From Clostridiales bacterium (GTDB lineage: Bacteria; Bacillota; Clostridia; Oscillospirales; CAG-272), in contig SFNW01000009.1 in NCBI GenBank assembly GCA_004554105.1, positions 1-37,185 on the forward strand: a stretch of DNA of 37,185 bases. Reading direction: 5' to 3'. The notes beneath the pieces were generated by a model, which was given only the letters and a program-made list of their open reading frames with translations, searched no databases and was not told where the DNA came from. Position 1 is the stretch's first letter. Every line of letters starts with the position of its first letter. The translations under genes and the position numbers were made by a program. Shown piece by piece: positions 30,490 through 37,185 of this stretch.

Positions 30490-31050
30490 TCAGCCGTTTT
30501 TGATTTTTTCTTCGGTTTCTTTGCGAATGGCTTGCCGCAGAGCGGTCATGTAAGGCGAAAACGCCGCTTTGTCGGTGGCGTAGGTCAGATTCAGCTCGTA
30601 TTCGTGCGGCTCCCAGGTCGAAATCGGCGATTCGTTATGCTGAAGCACCGCTTCCATATTGTCGAGCGCCTTGTAAATCTTCGCTTCCACCGTTTCAAGC
30701 GCAAGCATTTCGCGATAGAGCGCCGCCATTTCCGTGCGATATGGCGCGGGGAGTGTGTCCACCCATGCAAAAAGCTGTTTTTCCTCGTTTTCCTCGTCGG
30801 CGTCGGTCTTGGCAAAGCAGGGAATATCGCCGATGAAGCATTCGCCGAGGTCGTGAATCAGGCACATTTTGATGACCTTGTTCATGTCCGCTTCGGGAAA
30901 CTCGTCCGCGACCCAATACGCCGCGAGCGCGAGCCGCCAGCTATGCTCGGCGACGCTCTCATGCCGTCCGCCCTCTGTGTAGCAGTGGCGCGTCGTGTCT
31001 TTGAGTTTGTCCGCCGTATGCAGGGCGGCAATCAGGGCTTCGGGAGTCAT
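30490..31050 (-). CDS. HD-domain hydrolase, probably 5'-deoxynucleotidase-like
   Basis: The 186-residue metal-dependent phosphohydrolase has HD motifs ESVAEHSWRLALAAYWVAD (H36), MCLIHDLGECFIGDIP (H66, D67) and a later Asp in ALDNMEAVLQHNES. These match the HD_3/YfbR-like group, which dephosphorylates deoxynucleoside monophosphates or related substrates. Substrate is inferred from family only. Start ATG 31050 follows AAAGGAAAAG. It lies 13 bp after the metallopeptidase gene and is the last of three genes in one minus-strand unit. Confidence 0.88.
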   Translation of the reverse strand: MTPEALIAALHTADKLKDTTRHCYTEGGRHESVAEHSWRLALAAYWVADEFPEADMNKVIKMCLIHDLGECFIGDIPCFAKTDADEENEEKQLFAWVDTLPAPYRTEMAALYREMLALETVEAKIYKALDNMEAVLQHNESPISTWEPHEYELNLTYATDKAAFSPYMTALRQAIRKETEEKIKNG

Positions 31051-31063
31051 TTCTTTTCCTTTC

Positions 31064-31597
31064 TCAACGCTGCTCTGCCGTCGGCTGCTTGAGCAGCGCA
31101 CGGCGGGCGCGGTAATCGGGGAGGACGCTTTCAAGCAGCGCGTAAAACGCGGCAGAATGGTCGAAGTGCCGCAGATGACAAAGCTCGTGCACGACGACAT
31201 ATTCCCGTGCGGCGGCGGGGTAGAGCATCAGCCGCCAGCTGTAGCAGATGTTGCCGTCCCGCCCGCAGGAGCCGAAACGGGTTTTCGCGCCCGTGATGCG
31301 CACGCGCTTCGGTGCAAGCCCCATCGCGGCGGCGTATTTTTCGGTGAGGGGCGGCAGGATTTTTTCCGCCTGCGCTTTTAACGCTTCGATTTCGGCTTCG
31401 CCCAAGGCGTCGAACGTCGTTTTACGCGCACGGGCGGCGTCGAGTTTTTCGGCAGCCCAGCTTTCGTGCGCGGCGACAAACCGCTCGATTTCGCTCCGAA
31501 GCATTCCGCGCGGCGCGCGGACAATCAGCCGCGCATCGCGGCTGATCTCAAGCGCGAGCGTTCGTCGTGAAGAAATCTTCAGTTCGTAGTCGAGCAC
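31064..31597 (-). CDS. YgjP-like zinc metallopeptidase domain protein
   Basis: The 177-residue protein (DUF45/SprT-like) shows the zinc motif VVHELCHLRHFDHSAAFY with H137, E138, H141 and third ligand H147, preceded by RITGAKTRFGSCGRDGNICY and SWRLMLYPAA. This is the complete YgjP_like domain. Function is poorly known; some members are tied to restriction systems, but none is nearby. The GTG start at 31597 lies 2 bp after the upstream stop codon with only a weak ribosome site, so translation is likely coupled. Confidence 0.9.
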   Translation of the reverse strand: MLDYELKISSRRTLALEISRDARLIVRAPRGMLRSEIERFVAAHESWAAEKLDAARARKTTFDALGEAEIEALKAQAEKILPPLTEKYAAAMGLAPKRVRITGAKTRFGSCGRDGNICYSWRLMLYPAAAREYVVVHELCHLRHFDHSAAFYALLESVLPDYRARRALLKQPTAEQR

Positions 31598-31599
31598 GG

Positions 31600-32709
31600 T
31601 TATTTCATCTCAATCAGCTCGTAGTGCGACGAGCCGATGCCGATTTTTTCGCCGTGGGTAATCTGGTAGTGCCAGTCGGTGCTCGGCGAAACATCGGTGA
31701 AGTGGTCGCCGTGGGTATGCTCGACCTCGTCGAGCAGCGAGCCCTGCATGACCGGTGCGCGGAGGACCGCGTCGGCGCAGGCGGCGTCGAGCGCGACCGG
31801 GTCAAACGAGGCGAACATACCGATGTTGGGGACAATCGGCACATCGTTTTCGCCGTGGCAGTCGCAGAACGGCGAAACGTCGATGACCAGCGAAATGTGG
31901 AAATTCGGTCTGCCTGCAATGACCGCCTTGGTGTATTCGGCAATCTTGCAGTTCAGGATTTCGCCCTTTTCGTCCATGCTTGCCTTGACCGCGTCCTTCG
32001 GGCAGACGCCGATACATCTGCCGCAGCCGACGCATTTCGTATGGTCGATTGTCGCCTTGCGGTTTTCGATTTGCGGCGCGTCATGGGCGCAGATGCGCGC
32101 GCACGCCCCGCAGCCGATGCAGAGCTTCTGCGCGACCGTGGGCTTGCCTGCGCTGTGCATCTCCATTTTGCCCGCGCGGCTGCCGCAGCCCATGCCGAGA
32201 TTCTTCAGTGCGCCGCCGAAGCCCGCGCATTCGTGTCCCTTGAAGTGGCTGAGCGAAATGACGATGTCCGCGTCCATGACGGCGCGTCCGATTTTCGCTT
32301 CCTTGACATATTCGCCGCCCTCGACGGGAACGAGCGCTTCGTCCGTGCCCTTGAGTCCGTCGGCAATGATGGTATGTACGCCGGTCTGAAAGGGATTGTA
32401 GCCGTTTTCATAGGCGCTCGTCAGGTGGTCGAGCGCGTTTTTGCGTCCGCCGACATAGAGCGTGTTGCAGTCGGTGAGAAAGGGCTTGCCGCCTAATTCC
32501 TTGATGACATCGCAGACCGCTTTGGCGTAGTTGGGGCGCAGGTAGGCGAGGTTGCCCGGCTCGCCGAAGTGAATCTTGACGGCGACATACTTGCCGTCAA
32601 AGTCGATTTTATCCATGCCCGCCTTGCGAATCAGCCGCTTGAGTTTTTTGGGCAGGCTTTCGCCGCCGACGGTGCGCATATTTGTAAAATAAACCTTGGA
32701 GATTTCCAT
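31600..32709 (-). CDS. DUF362-family protein with two 4Fe-4S clusters
   Basis: The 369-residue protein has an N-terminal DUF362 region (KVYFTNMRTVGGESLPKKLK, VAVKIHFGEPGNLAYLRPN, DIVISLSHFKGHECAGFGGALKNLGMG). An inserted bacterial ferredoxin domain follows, with C197-C200-C203-C207 and C226-C229-C232-C236, fitting two cubane clusters, and then the C-terminal DUF362 part (MFASFDPVALDAACAD). It is annotated widely as an iron-sulfur cluster-binding protein of unknown reaction. CGGAGG lies upstream of ATG 32709, which is preferred over an in-frame ATG 13 codons upstream. It is the first gene of a three-gene unit. Confidence 0.92.
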   Translation of the reverse strand: MEISKVYFTNMRTVGGESLPKKLKRLIRKAGMDKIDFDGKYVAVKIHFGEPGNLAYLRPNYAKAVCDVIKELGGKPFLTDCNTLYVGGRKNALDHLTSAYENGYNPFQTGVHTIIADGLKGTDEALVPVEGGEYVKEAKIGRAVMDADIVISLSHFKGHECAGFGGALKNLGMGCGSRAGKMEMHSAGKPTVAQKLCIGCGACARICAHDAPQIENRKATIDHTKCVGCGRCIGVCPKDAVKASMDEKGEILNCKIAEYTKAVIAGRPNFHISLVIDVSPFCDCHGENDVPIVPNIGMFASFDPVALDAACADAVLRAPVMQGSLLDEVEHTHGDHFTDVSPSTDWHYQITHGEKIGIGSSHYELIEMK

Positions 32710-32750
32710 GTTGTTTTCCTCCGTTTGTGTTTTCGTGTCGGTTTGCATTT

Positions 32751-32779
32751 ATTCTATCACACTTTGTCCGGATTCGCAA
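32751..32779 (-). promoter_or_regulatory. Promoter of the DUF362 operon
   Basis: On the minus strand there is TTGCGA (32774-32779), a 17-bp spacer and TAGAAT (32751-32756) with TGTGA before it. It lies 41 bp upstream of ATG 32709. Confidence 0.7.
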
Positions 32780-32780
32780 T

Positions 32781-32826
32781 AAAAAAATCCTCCCGCGGCG
32801 CACAATGAATTTTACCGCGGGAGGAT
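32781..32826 (-). terminator. Terminator of the fructose PTS operon
   Basis: AATCCTCCCGCGG and CCGCGGGAGGATT form a 13-bp perfect stem with a 16-nt loop and, on the minus strand, a TTTTTTTA run. It lies 11 bp after the ptsI stop. Confidence 0.93.
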
Positions 32827-32837
32827 TGGCTTATCAA

Positions 32838-34532
32838 TCAGATTTCGGGGTTTTTCAGGTAGTCCTCGACTTCTTTTGCCGTGGTGAGTGCGAGTGCCTT
32901 TTCGGCGATGCGGTCGCATTCCGCCTTCGTGCGGGCGGCGAGTGCTGCGCGTACACCGAGAACGCTGACGGGGCTTACGCTGAATTCGTCCAGCCCGAAG
33001 GACACGAGCAGCGGCAGCAGCTTTTCGTCTGCGGCGGCTTCACCGCACATACCGCAGCGGATTTTTGCCGCCGAAGCACAGGAAATGATATGCTTCAGTG
33101 CGCGGAGCACCGCAGGCTGATAGACGGTGTAGAGATAGCCGACGTCCGCGTTGCCGCGATCTGCCGCCATTGTGTAGCCGATGAGGTCGTTTGTACCGAT
33201 GCTGAAGAAATCGGCTTCCTTTGCAAGCAAATCGGCAATCATGCAGGCGGCGGGCGTTTCAATCATCACGCCGACCTTGATGTCGCGCTTGTACGGAATC
33301 CCGCTGCCGTCAAGTTCGCACTTGATTTCGTCAATCAAGGCCTTGACCTCGCGCACTTCTTCGACGCAGGTCACAAGCGGAATCATTACCGAGAGATTGC
33401 CGAACGCGGAGGCGCGCAGCACGGCGCGCAGCTGCGTTTTGTAGCTTTCTCTGTGCTTCAGGCAATAGCGGACGGCGCGGAAACCGAGAAACGGATTTTC
33501 CTCTTTTTTCAGCCCGAGATAGGGAATCTCCTTGTCTCCGCCCACATCGAGCGTGCGGATAATGACCTCTTTGCCCTGCATACCGACGGCGACGGATTTA
33601 TAGGCTTCAAACTGCTCATCCTCGGTGGGGGCAGCCGCGCGGTCCATGAAGAGAAACTCGGTGCGGAACAGTCCGATGCCCTCTGCGTCGGCTTCGAGAA
33701 CCGATTCAAGGTCCTTGTGCGTGCCGATGTTGGCAAACAGCTCCTTGGAGATACCGTCTGCGGTTGCGGTCGCTTTGCCGCGGTAACGCGCGGTGAGCGC
33801 CTCCCGTTCGGCGTACTGCTTCTGCAGTGCGCGGTATTTCTCCCGCAGGGCGTCGTCCACTTCCGTGTACACTTCGCCCGCACTGCCGTCCACAATCACT
33901 TCGCACCCGTCCGTCAAAGTCGCGAGCGCGTTTTCGACGCTTAATACCGACGGGATTCGCAGTGCGCGCGAAATAATGGCGGAATGCGAGGTTTTGCCGC
34001 CCTTTTCGGTGACGATGCCGCAGATGTTTTTGATGTCGAGCGCGGCGGTCATCGAGGGGGTCAGCTCGCTTACCGCAAGAACGGTATCGGCGGGCAGCGA
34101 GCCGAGGTCAACCTCCTCGATGCCGAGGAGGACTTGCAGGATATGCCGCTTGATGTCTTCGACATCGGCGGCGCGCTGCCGCGTCAGCTCGTCGTCCGCG
34201 CCCGAGAAAATGGCGATAAACATATCGCAGACTTCCTCCAGCGCTTTTTCCGCGCAGGCGCCGCCGTCAATCCGCTCGTCGATTTGCGAGCGCATGAAGG
34301 GGTCGCTGATCATCGCGATGTGCCCGCGCAGAATTTCCTCCGCAGCGGTACCCGCCATCGACTGCGCCTTGCGTTCAGTATCCGCGCAGAAGCGCTTGTG
34401 CGCCTCGGCAAATCTCGTTTTTTCCGCGGCGGTATCGCTTACCGCCCTGTCCGCATAGCGGATGTCGGGCTCGCGGTAGATCAGCACCTTGCCGATGCCG
34501 ATGCCGCCGCTTGCCCCAATTCCCGTCAGCAT
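32838..34532 (-). CDS. ptsI: Phosphoenolpyruvate-protein phosphotransferase (Enzyme I)
   Basis: The 564-residue cytoplasmic Enzyme I takes phosphate from PEP and passes it to HPr. It has the swivel-domain active His H183 in GGKTSHSAIISRAL, the PEP-binding barrel motifs GIGLFRTEFLFMDR, GGDKEIPYLGLKKEENPFLG, MIETPAACMIADLLA, FFSIGTNDLIGYTMA, and the C-terminal Cys in IRCGMCGEAAAD. Length is close to the usual 570. AAGGAG is 7 bp before ATG 34532; an in-frame start 41 codons upstream lies inside ptsH and gives a non-family N-terminus. It begins 10 bp after ptsH. Confidence 0.97.
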   Translation of the reverse strand: MLTGIGASGGIGIGKVLIYREPDIRYADRAVSDTAAEKTRFAEAHKRFCADTERKAQSMAGTAAEEILRGHIAMISDPFMRSQIDERIDGGACAEKALEEVCDMFIAIFSGADDELTRQRAADVEDIKRHILQVLLGIEEVDLGSLPADTVLAVSELTPSMTAALDIKNICGIVTEKGGKTSHSAIISRALRIPSVLSVENALATLTDGCEVIVDGSAGEVYTEVDDALREKYRALQKQYAEREALTARYRGKATATADGISKELFANIGTHKDLESVLEADAEGIGLFRTEFLFMDRAAAPTEDEQFEAYKSVAVGMQGKEVIIRTLDVGGDKEIPYLGLKKEENPFLGFRAVRYCLKHRESYKTQLRAVLRASAFGNLSVMIPLVTCVEEVREVKALIDEIKCELDGSGIPYKRDIKVGVMIETPAACMIADLLAKEADFFSIGTNDLIGYTMAADRGNADVGYLYTVYQPAVLRALKHIISCASAAKIRCGMCGEAAADEKLLPLLVSFGLDEFSVSPVSVLGVRAALAARTKAECDRIAEKALALTTAKEVEDYLKNPEI

Positions 34533-34542
34533 AGTTGTCTCC

Positions 34543-34806
34543 TTATTCGCCGAAGCCGGATTCGATGAGTTCGACTGCCGTGTCGAGTGCTGCCTGCTCG
34601 TCCGCGCCGTCGCAGCAGACGGTGACGGTCGCGCCGCATTTGATGCAGGCGGCAATCAGGTTCATAACGCTTTTGCCGTCGACCTTTTTCTGACCGACCT
34701 CAAGCGTGATTTGCGAGTCGAATTTGCCCATTGCGCCCGCGAAAACGGTTGCCGGACGCATATGAAAGCCCTGTGCGTTTTTTACGGTTAAAGTTTTGGA
34801 TACCAT
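34543..34806 (-). CDS. ptsH: HPr phosphocarrier protein
   Basis: The 87-residue HPr carries phosphate from Enzyme I to the sugar permease. The active His is H15 in QGFHMRPATVFAG (most HPr have GLHARPA). The Firmicute regulatory Ser is S46 in DGKSVMNLI, the target of HPr kinase in carbon catabolite repression, so CcpA-type control is likely in this organism. It lies between fruA and ptsI. This linkage of general PTS proteins to a fructose permease suggests fructose-specific use, possibly as the only PTS. Confidence 0.97.
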   Translation of the reverse strand: MVSKTLTVKNAQGFHMRPATVFAGAMGKFDSQITLEVGQKKVDGKSVMNLIAACIKCGATVTVCCDGADEQAALDTAVELIESGFGE

Positions 34807-34827
34807 TGAAATCTACCTTACCTTACT

Positions 34828-36765
34828 TTATTTTACTTTCTTTTTAAGCAGCGTGAGCATCAGCGCGCTGATCACCGAGCCGACGGCGAGCGCGAGCAGA
34901 TACAGATACCATTTGCCGACGACGGCGAAGACGAATATGCCGCCGTGCGGTGCCATCAGCGTGCAGCCGAACAGGGTCGAAAGCGCACCCGCTACCGCAG
35001 AGCCGACAATGCAGGAGGGAATAACGACGAGCGGATACGAGGCGGCGTAGGGAATCGCGCCCTCGGTGATGAAGCTGAGACCCATAATGTAGTTGACAAC
35101 ACCGTTCTTGCGCTCTTCCTCGCTCCAGCGGCTCTTGGCAAACGTGGTGGACAGCGCAATGGCAATCGGGGGAACCATACCGCCGATCATAACCGCCGCC
35201 ATGATGGTATAAGCAACGTTGGGGTTAGACATTGTGGCAGCCTCGGTAAGCATCAGCGTACCGAATACATAAGCAGCCTTGTTGAAGGGACCGCCCATAT
35301 CGATTGCCATCATGCCGGCAAGCAGTGCGCCGAGAAGAATGCCGTAGTTGTTATCGCTGAGCCAGGTCAGACCGTTGTTTACGGCGCCGTTGATGACGCC
35401 CATGACGGGGTTGACTGCGCACATCATCACGCCGACGATGCCGAGACCGGCAAGCGGGTAGATGAGTACGGGCTTGATGCCTTCGAGAGAACGGGGAAGC
35501 TTGTCGCAGAGTTTTTCAAGCAGCAGCATCAGGTAGCCTGCCGCAAAGCCTGCGAGCAGTGCGCCGAGGAAGCCGGACGGAACCGTTGCTGCCGCGCCGG
35601 GATCGGCAAAGGTCGCACCGTTGGTTGCAAGCAGACCGCCTACAAAGCCGACAAGCAGACCGGGACGGTCGGCAATGCTCATGGCAATAAAGCCGGCGAG
35701 TACGGGAATCATGAAGTTGAAGGCGTAGCCGCCGATGTTCTTGAGCCATGCGGCGACGGGGGTCACGGTGCCGAATGCGCCGCCGGCTTCCTCGGGATTG
35801 ACGCCGAGCGCGGTGTCAATGAGGAACGCGAGCGCGATAAAGATACCGCCTGCGACAACGAACGGCAGCATGTGCGAAACGCCGTTCATGAGATGCTTGT
35901 AGACCTTTCTGCCGAGACGCTCGTCGTTTGCGGTCTTTTCGACCTGTTTCTCACCGGTGTGGTGATATACGGGCGCGTTTCCGCTTCTGATTTTCTCAAT
36001 CAGTTCCTTGGGGTTGTGAATGCCTTCCTTTACCGAGACCGAAATGACTTTTTTGCCGTCAAAGCGGCTCATGTCGACACTCTTGTCGGCGGCAATGATA
36101 ATGCCGTCGCACGCGGCGATTTCCTCGGCGGTGAGGACGTTCTTCGCACCTGCCGAGCCGTTTGTCTCCGCCTTGAGCGCGTAGCCGAGCTCCTTGCCCG
36201 CCTTTTCAAGCGCTTCCGCAGCCATGTAGGTGTGCGCGATGCCGGTGGGGCAGGCGGTTACCGCAAGCACTCTGTAGCCTTCCTTTTGCTCGGGCTTGGG
36301 TTCGTCGAAGCGCTCGCTCTCCTTGCGGTCGATTGCACCGAGAAATTCCTCCGTGCTTTTTGCGCTCTTGAGACTTGCTCTCAGCCCGTCGTCCATCAGC
36401 AGGGTCATCAGCCGCGACAAAACCTCGAGGTGCAGATCGCCGTCGAGCGGCGCCGCAATCATAAAGAGAATGTCCGAGGGCTTGCCGTCGGGTGCGCCGT
36501 AGTCAACGCCGCCCGGTACGGTCATGGCGGACAGTCCCGCCGCCTTTACAAACTCGCTCTTCGCGTGGGGAATGGCGATTCCTTCGCCGATGGCGGTGCT
36601 GCCGAGTGCTTCACGCTTCAGAATGTCTTCCTTAAAGCGTGCGGCGTCCTCGATGGTGCCGACCTTTTCGTGCAGGGCGACAAGTGTGTCGATTGCGTTT
36701 TCCTTGCCGCTTGCTGTCGCGCCGAGCACGATGGCTTCGGGCTTCAGTAAATCAACGATGCGCAT
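34828..36765 (-). CDS. fruA: Fructose-specific PTS permease EIIABC
   Basis: The 645-residue membrane protein imports fructose and phosphorylates it at carbon 1. EIIA (about 1-145) has GEGIAIPHAK with phosphorylated H67. EIIB (about 165-260) has VTACPTGIAHTYMAAEAL with C172. EIIC (about 290-645) has about eight hydrophobic helices with motifs such as FVVAGGIFIALAFLID, MAIDMGGPFNKAAYVFG and SFITEGAIPYAA. The domain order A-B-C is the common Firmicute FruA order. It starts 42 bp after fruK and ends 21 bp before ptsH; GGAGG lies upstream. Confidence 0.96.
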   Translation of the reverse strand: MRIVDLLKPEAIVLGATASGKENAIDTLVALHEKVGTIEDAARFKEDILKREALGSTAIGEGIAIPHAKSEFVKAAGLSAMTVPGGVDYGAPDGKPSDILFMIAAPLDGDLHLEVLSRLMTLLMDDGLRASLKSAKSTEEFLGAIDRKESERFDEPKPEQKEGYRVLAVTACPTGIAHTYMAAEALEKAGKELGYALKAETNGSAGAKNVLTAEEIAACDGIIIAADKSVDMSRFDGKKVISVSVKEGIHNPKELIEKIRSGNAPVYHHTGEKQVEKTANDERLGRKVYKHLMNGVSHMLPFVVAGGIFIALAFLIDTALGVNPEEAGGAFGTVTPVAAWLKNIGGYAFNFMIPVLAGFIAMSIADRPGLLVGFVGGLLATNGATFADPGAAATVPSGFLGALLAGFAAGYLMLLLEKLCDKLPRSLEGIKPVLIYPLAGLGIVGVMMCAVNPVMGVINGAVNNGLTWLSDNNYGILLGALLAGMMAIDMGGPFNKAAYVFGTLMLTEAATMSNPNVAYTIMAAVMIGGMVPPIAIALSTTFAKSRWSEEERKNGVVNYIMGLSFITEGAIPYAASYPLVVIPSCIVGSAVAGALSTLFGCTLMAPHGGIFVFAVVGKWYLYLLALAVGSVISALMLTLLKKKVK

Positions 36766-36807
36766 AAAAGTTCCTCCTATGTCTAAAAAAATTGGTTTCG
36801 ATGTTGT

Positions 36808-37185
36808 TTAAGGCAGCAGTGCCTCGATTTCCTCGCGGGTCGCAAGTCCGCTTGCACAGGCAGTTGCGCCGCCTGCCGCGCTGCCGAGCAGCAGCGCGTA
36901 GTCATAGTCGCGCGCAGCCCCGGCGATAAAGCCCGCGACCATCGAGTCGCCCGCGCCGACTGTGTTTTTCGGCTTGCCGCCGAGTGCCTTTGCGCGGTGG
37001 ACATTTCCGAACTCGTCGAGCAGCAGCGCGCCGTCCTTCCCGAGCGAGACCAGCACGTTGCGTGCGCCCATCTGCCGCAGTTTTTCCGCGCCGTCGACGA
37101 TTTCGTCGTCGGTTGTCAGCGTTTTGCCGATCAGCTCGGAAAGCTCGTGAATATTCGGCTTGATGAGGTAGGGACGGTATTTCAG
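36808..37185 (-). CDS. fruK: 1-phosphofructokinase, C-terminal part (cut by window edge)
   Basis: Only the last 125 codons are present; the 5' part lies beyond 37185. It shows YRPYLIKPNIHELSELIG, VSLGKDGALLL and the PfkB signature NTVGAGDSMVAGF with the catalytic Asp. The enzyme turns fructose 1-phosphate, made by FruA, into fructose 1,6-bisphosphate. Position upstream of fruA supports fruK over tagatose-6-phosphate kinase. The operon promoter and any DeoR-type fruR are outside the window. Confidence 0.92.
   Translation of the reverse strand: MKYRPYLIKPNIHELSELIGKTLTTDDEIVDGAEKLRQMGARNVLVSLGKDGALLLDEFGNVHRAKALGGKPKNTVGAGDSMVAGFIAGAARDYDYALLLGSAAGGATACASGLATREEIEALLP

Noticed and set aside
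34945..36750. A 601-codon open frame on the plus strand opposite fruA, and similar long frames opposite the sensor kinase (4909-6690) and cca (312-1529)
   Set aside because: They are antisense to genes with complete family motifs, have low-complexity compositions, lack ribosome sites and match no family. They arise from GC-rich codon use.

Overview
The window looks like a chromosomal segment of a moderately GC-rich, low-motility-type Firmicute, most likely an uncultured gut clostridium of the Oscillospiraceae/Ruminococcaceae kind. This placement is an inference from gene content and style: strong AGGAGG ribosome sites, a YtrA-type GntR/ABC operon, an HPr with the regulatory serine, a dockerin-bearing glycoside hydrolase, and several families of short palindromic intergenic repeats. 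There are no phage genes, transposases or CRISPR arrays. Nearly all of it is core metabolism, with two broken genes.

Layout. 1-1.9 kb: a two-tRNA unit (Met, Glu, minus strand) divergent from cca, followed by a small unknown gene that has its own perfect promoter inside the end of cca. 1.9-2.3 kb: a duplicated, highly structured repeat. 2.4-4.7 kb: a broken secreted GH43-dockerin enzyme. 4.8-7.6 kb: a two-component system, divergent from a formate/nitrite-type channel (7.7-8.5 kb). 8.5-9.1 kb: an amidase lipoprotein gene broken by a 4-bp repeat. 9.3-12.8 kb: a GntR regulator, ABC ATPase and permease operon. 13-15.1 kb: dusB, and a secreted SH3/C39-like protein. 15.2-23.9 kb: a minus-strand aromatic amino acid operon. 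24-27.1 kb: a nucleoside salvage operon (deoC-deoB-cdd-udp). 27.4-28.7 kb: divergent trxA and trxB. 28.8-30.2 kb: a DUF2500 protein and an AraC-type regulator. 30.5-32.7 kb: HD hydrolase, YgjP-like metallopeptidase and DUF362 ferredoxin protein. 32.8-37.2 kb: a fructose PTS operon (fruK-fruA-ptsH-ptsI), with fruK cut by the window edge.

The aromatic operon is the highlight. Read in transcription order it is leader peptide, aroF, tyrA, aroB, aroA, aroC, pheA, and one 565-codon gene that joins AroE, AroK and type II AroQ. Together these cover all seven shikimate steps plus both branches up to phenylpyruvate and hydroxyphenylpyruvate. Its 5' leader encodes a 36-residue peptide in which 8 of 11 consecutive residues are Tyr or Phe. 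The peptide overlaps mutually exclusive RNA pairings (1:2, 2:3 and a 3:4 terminator). This is the layout of ribosome-mediated transcription attenuation as in enteric pheA, rather than the T-box usual for Firmicutes. A MITE-like palindromic repeat sits inside the operon between aroC and pheA.
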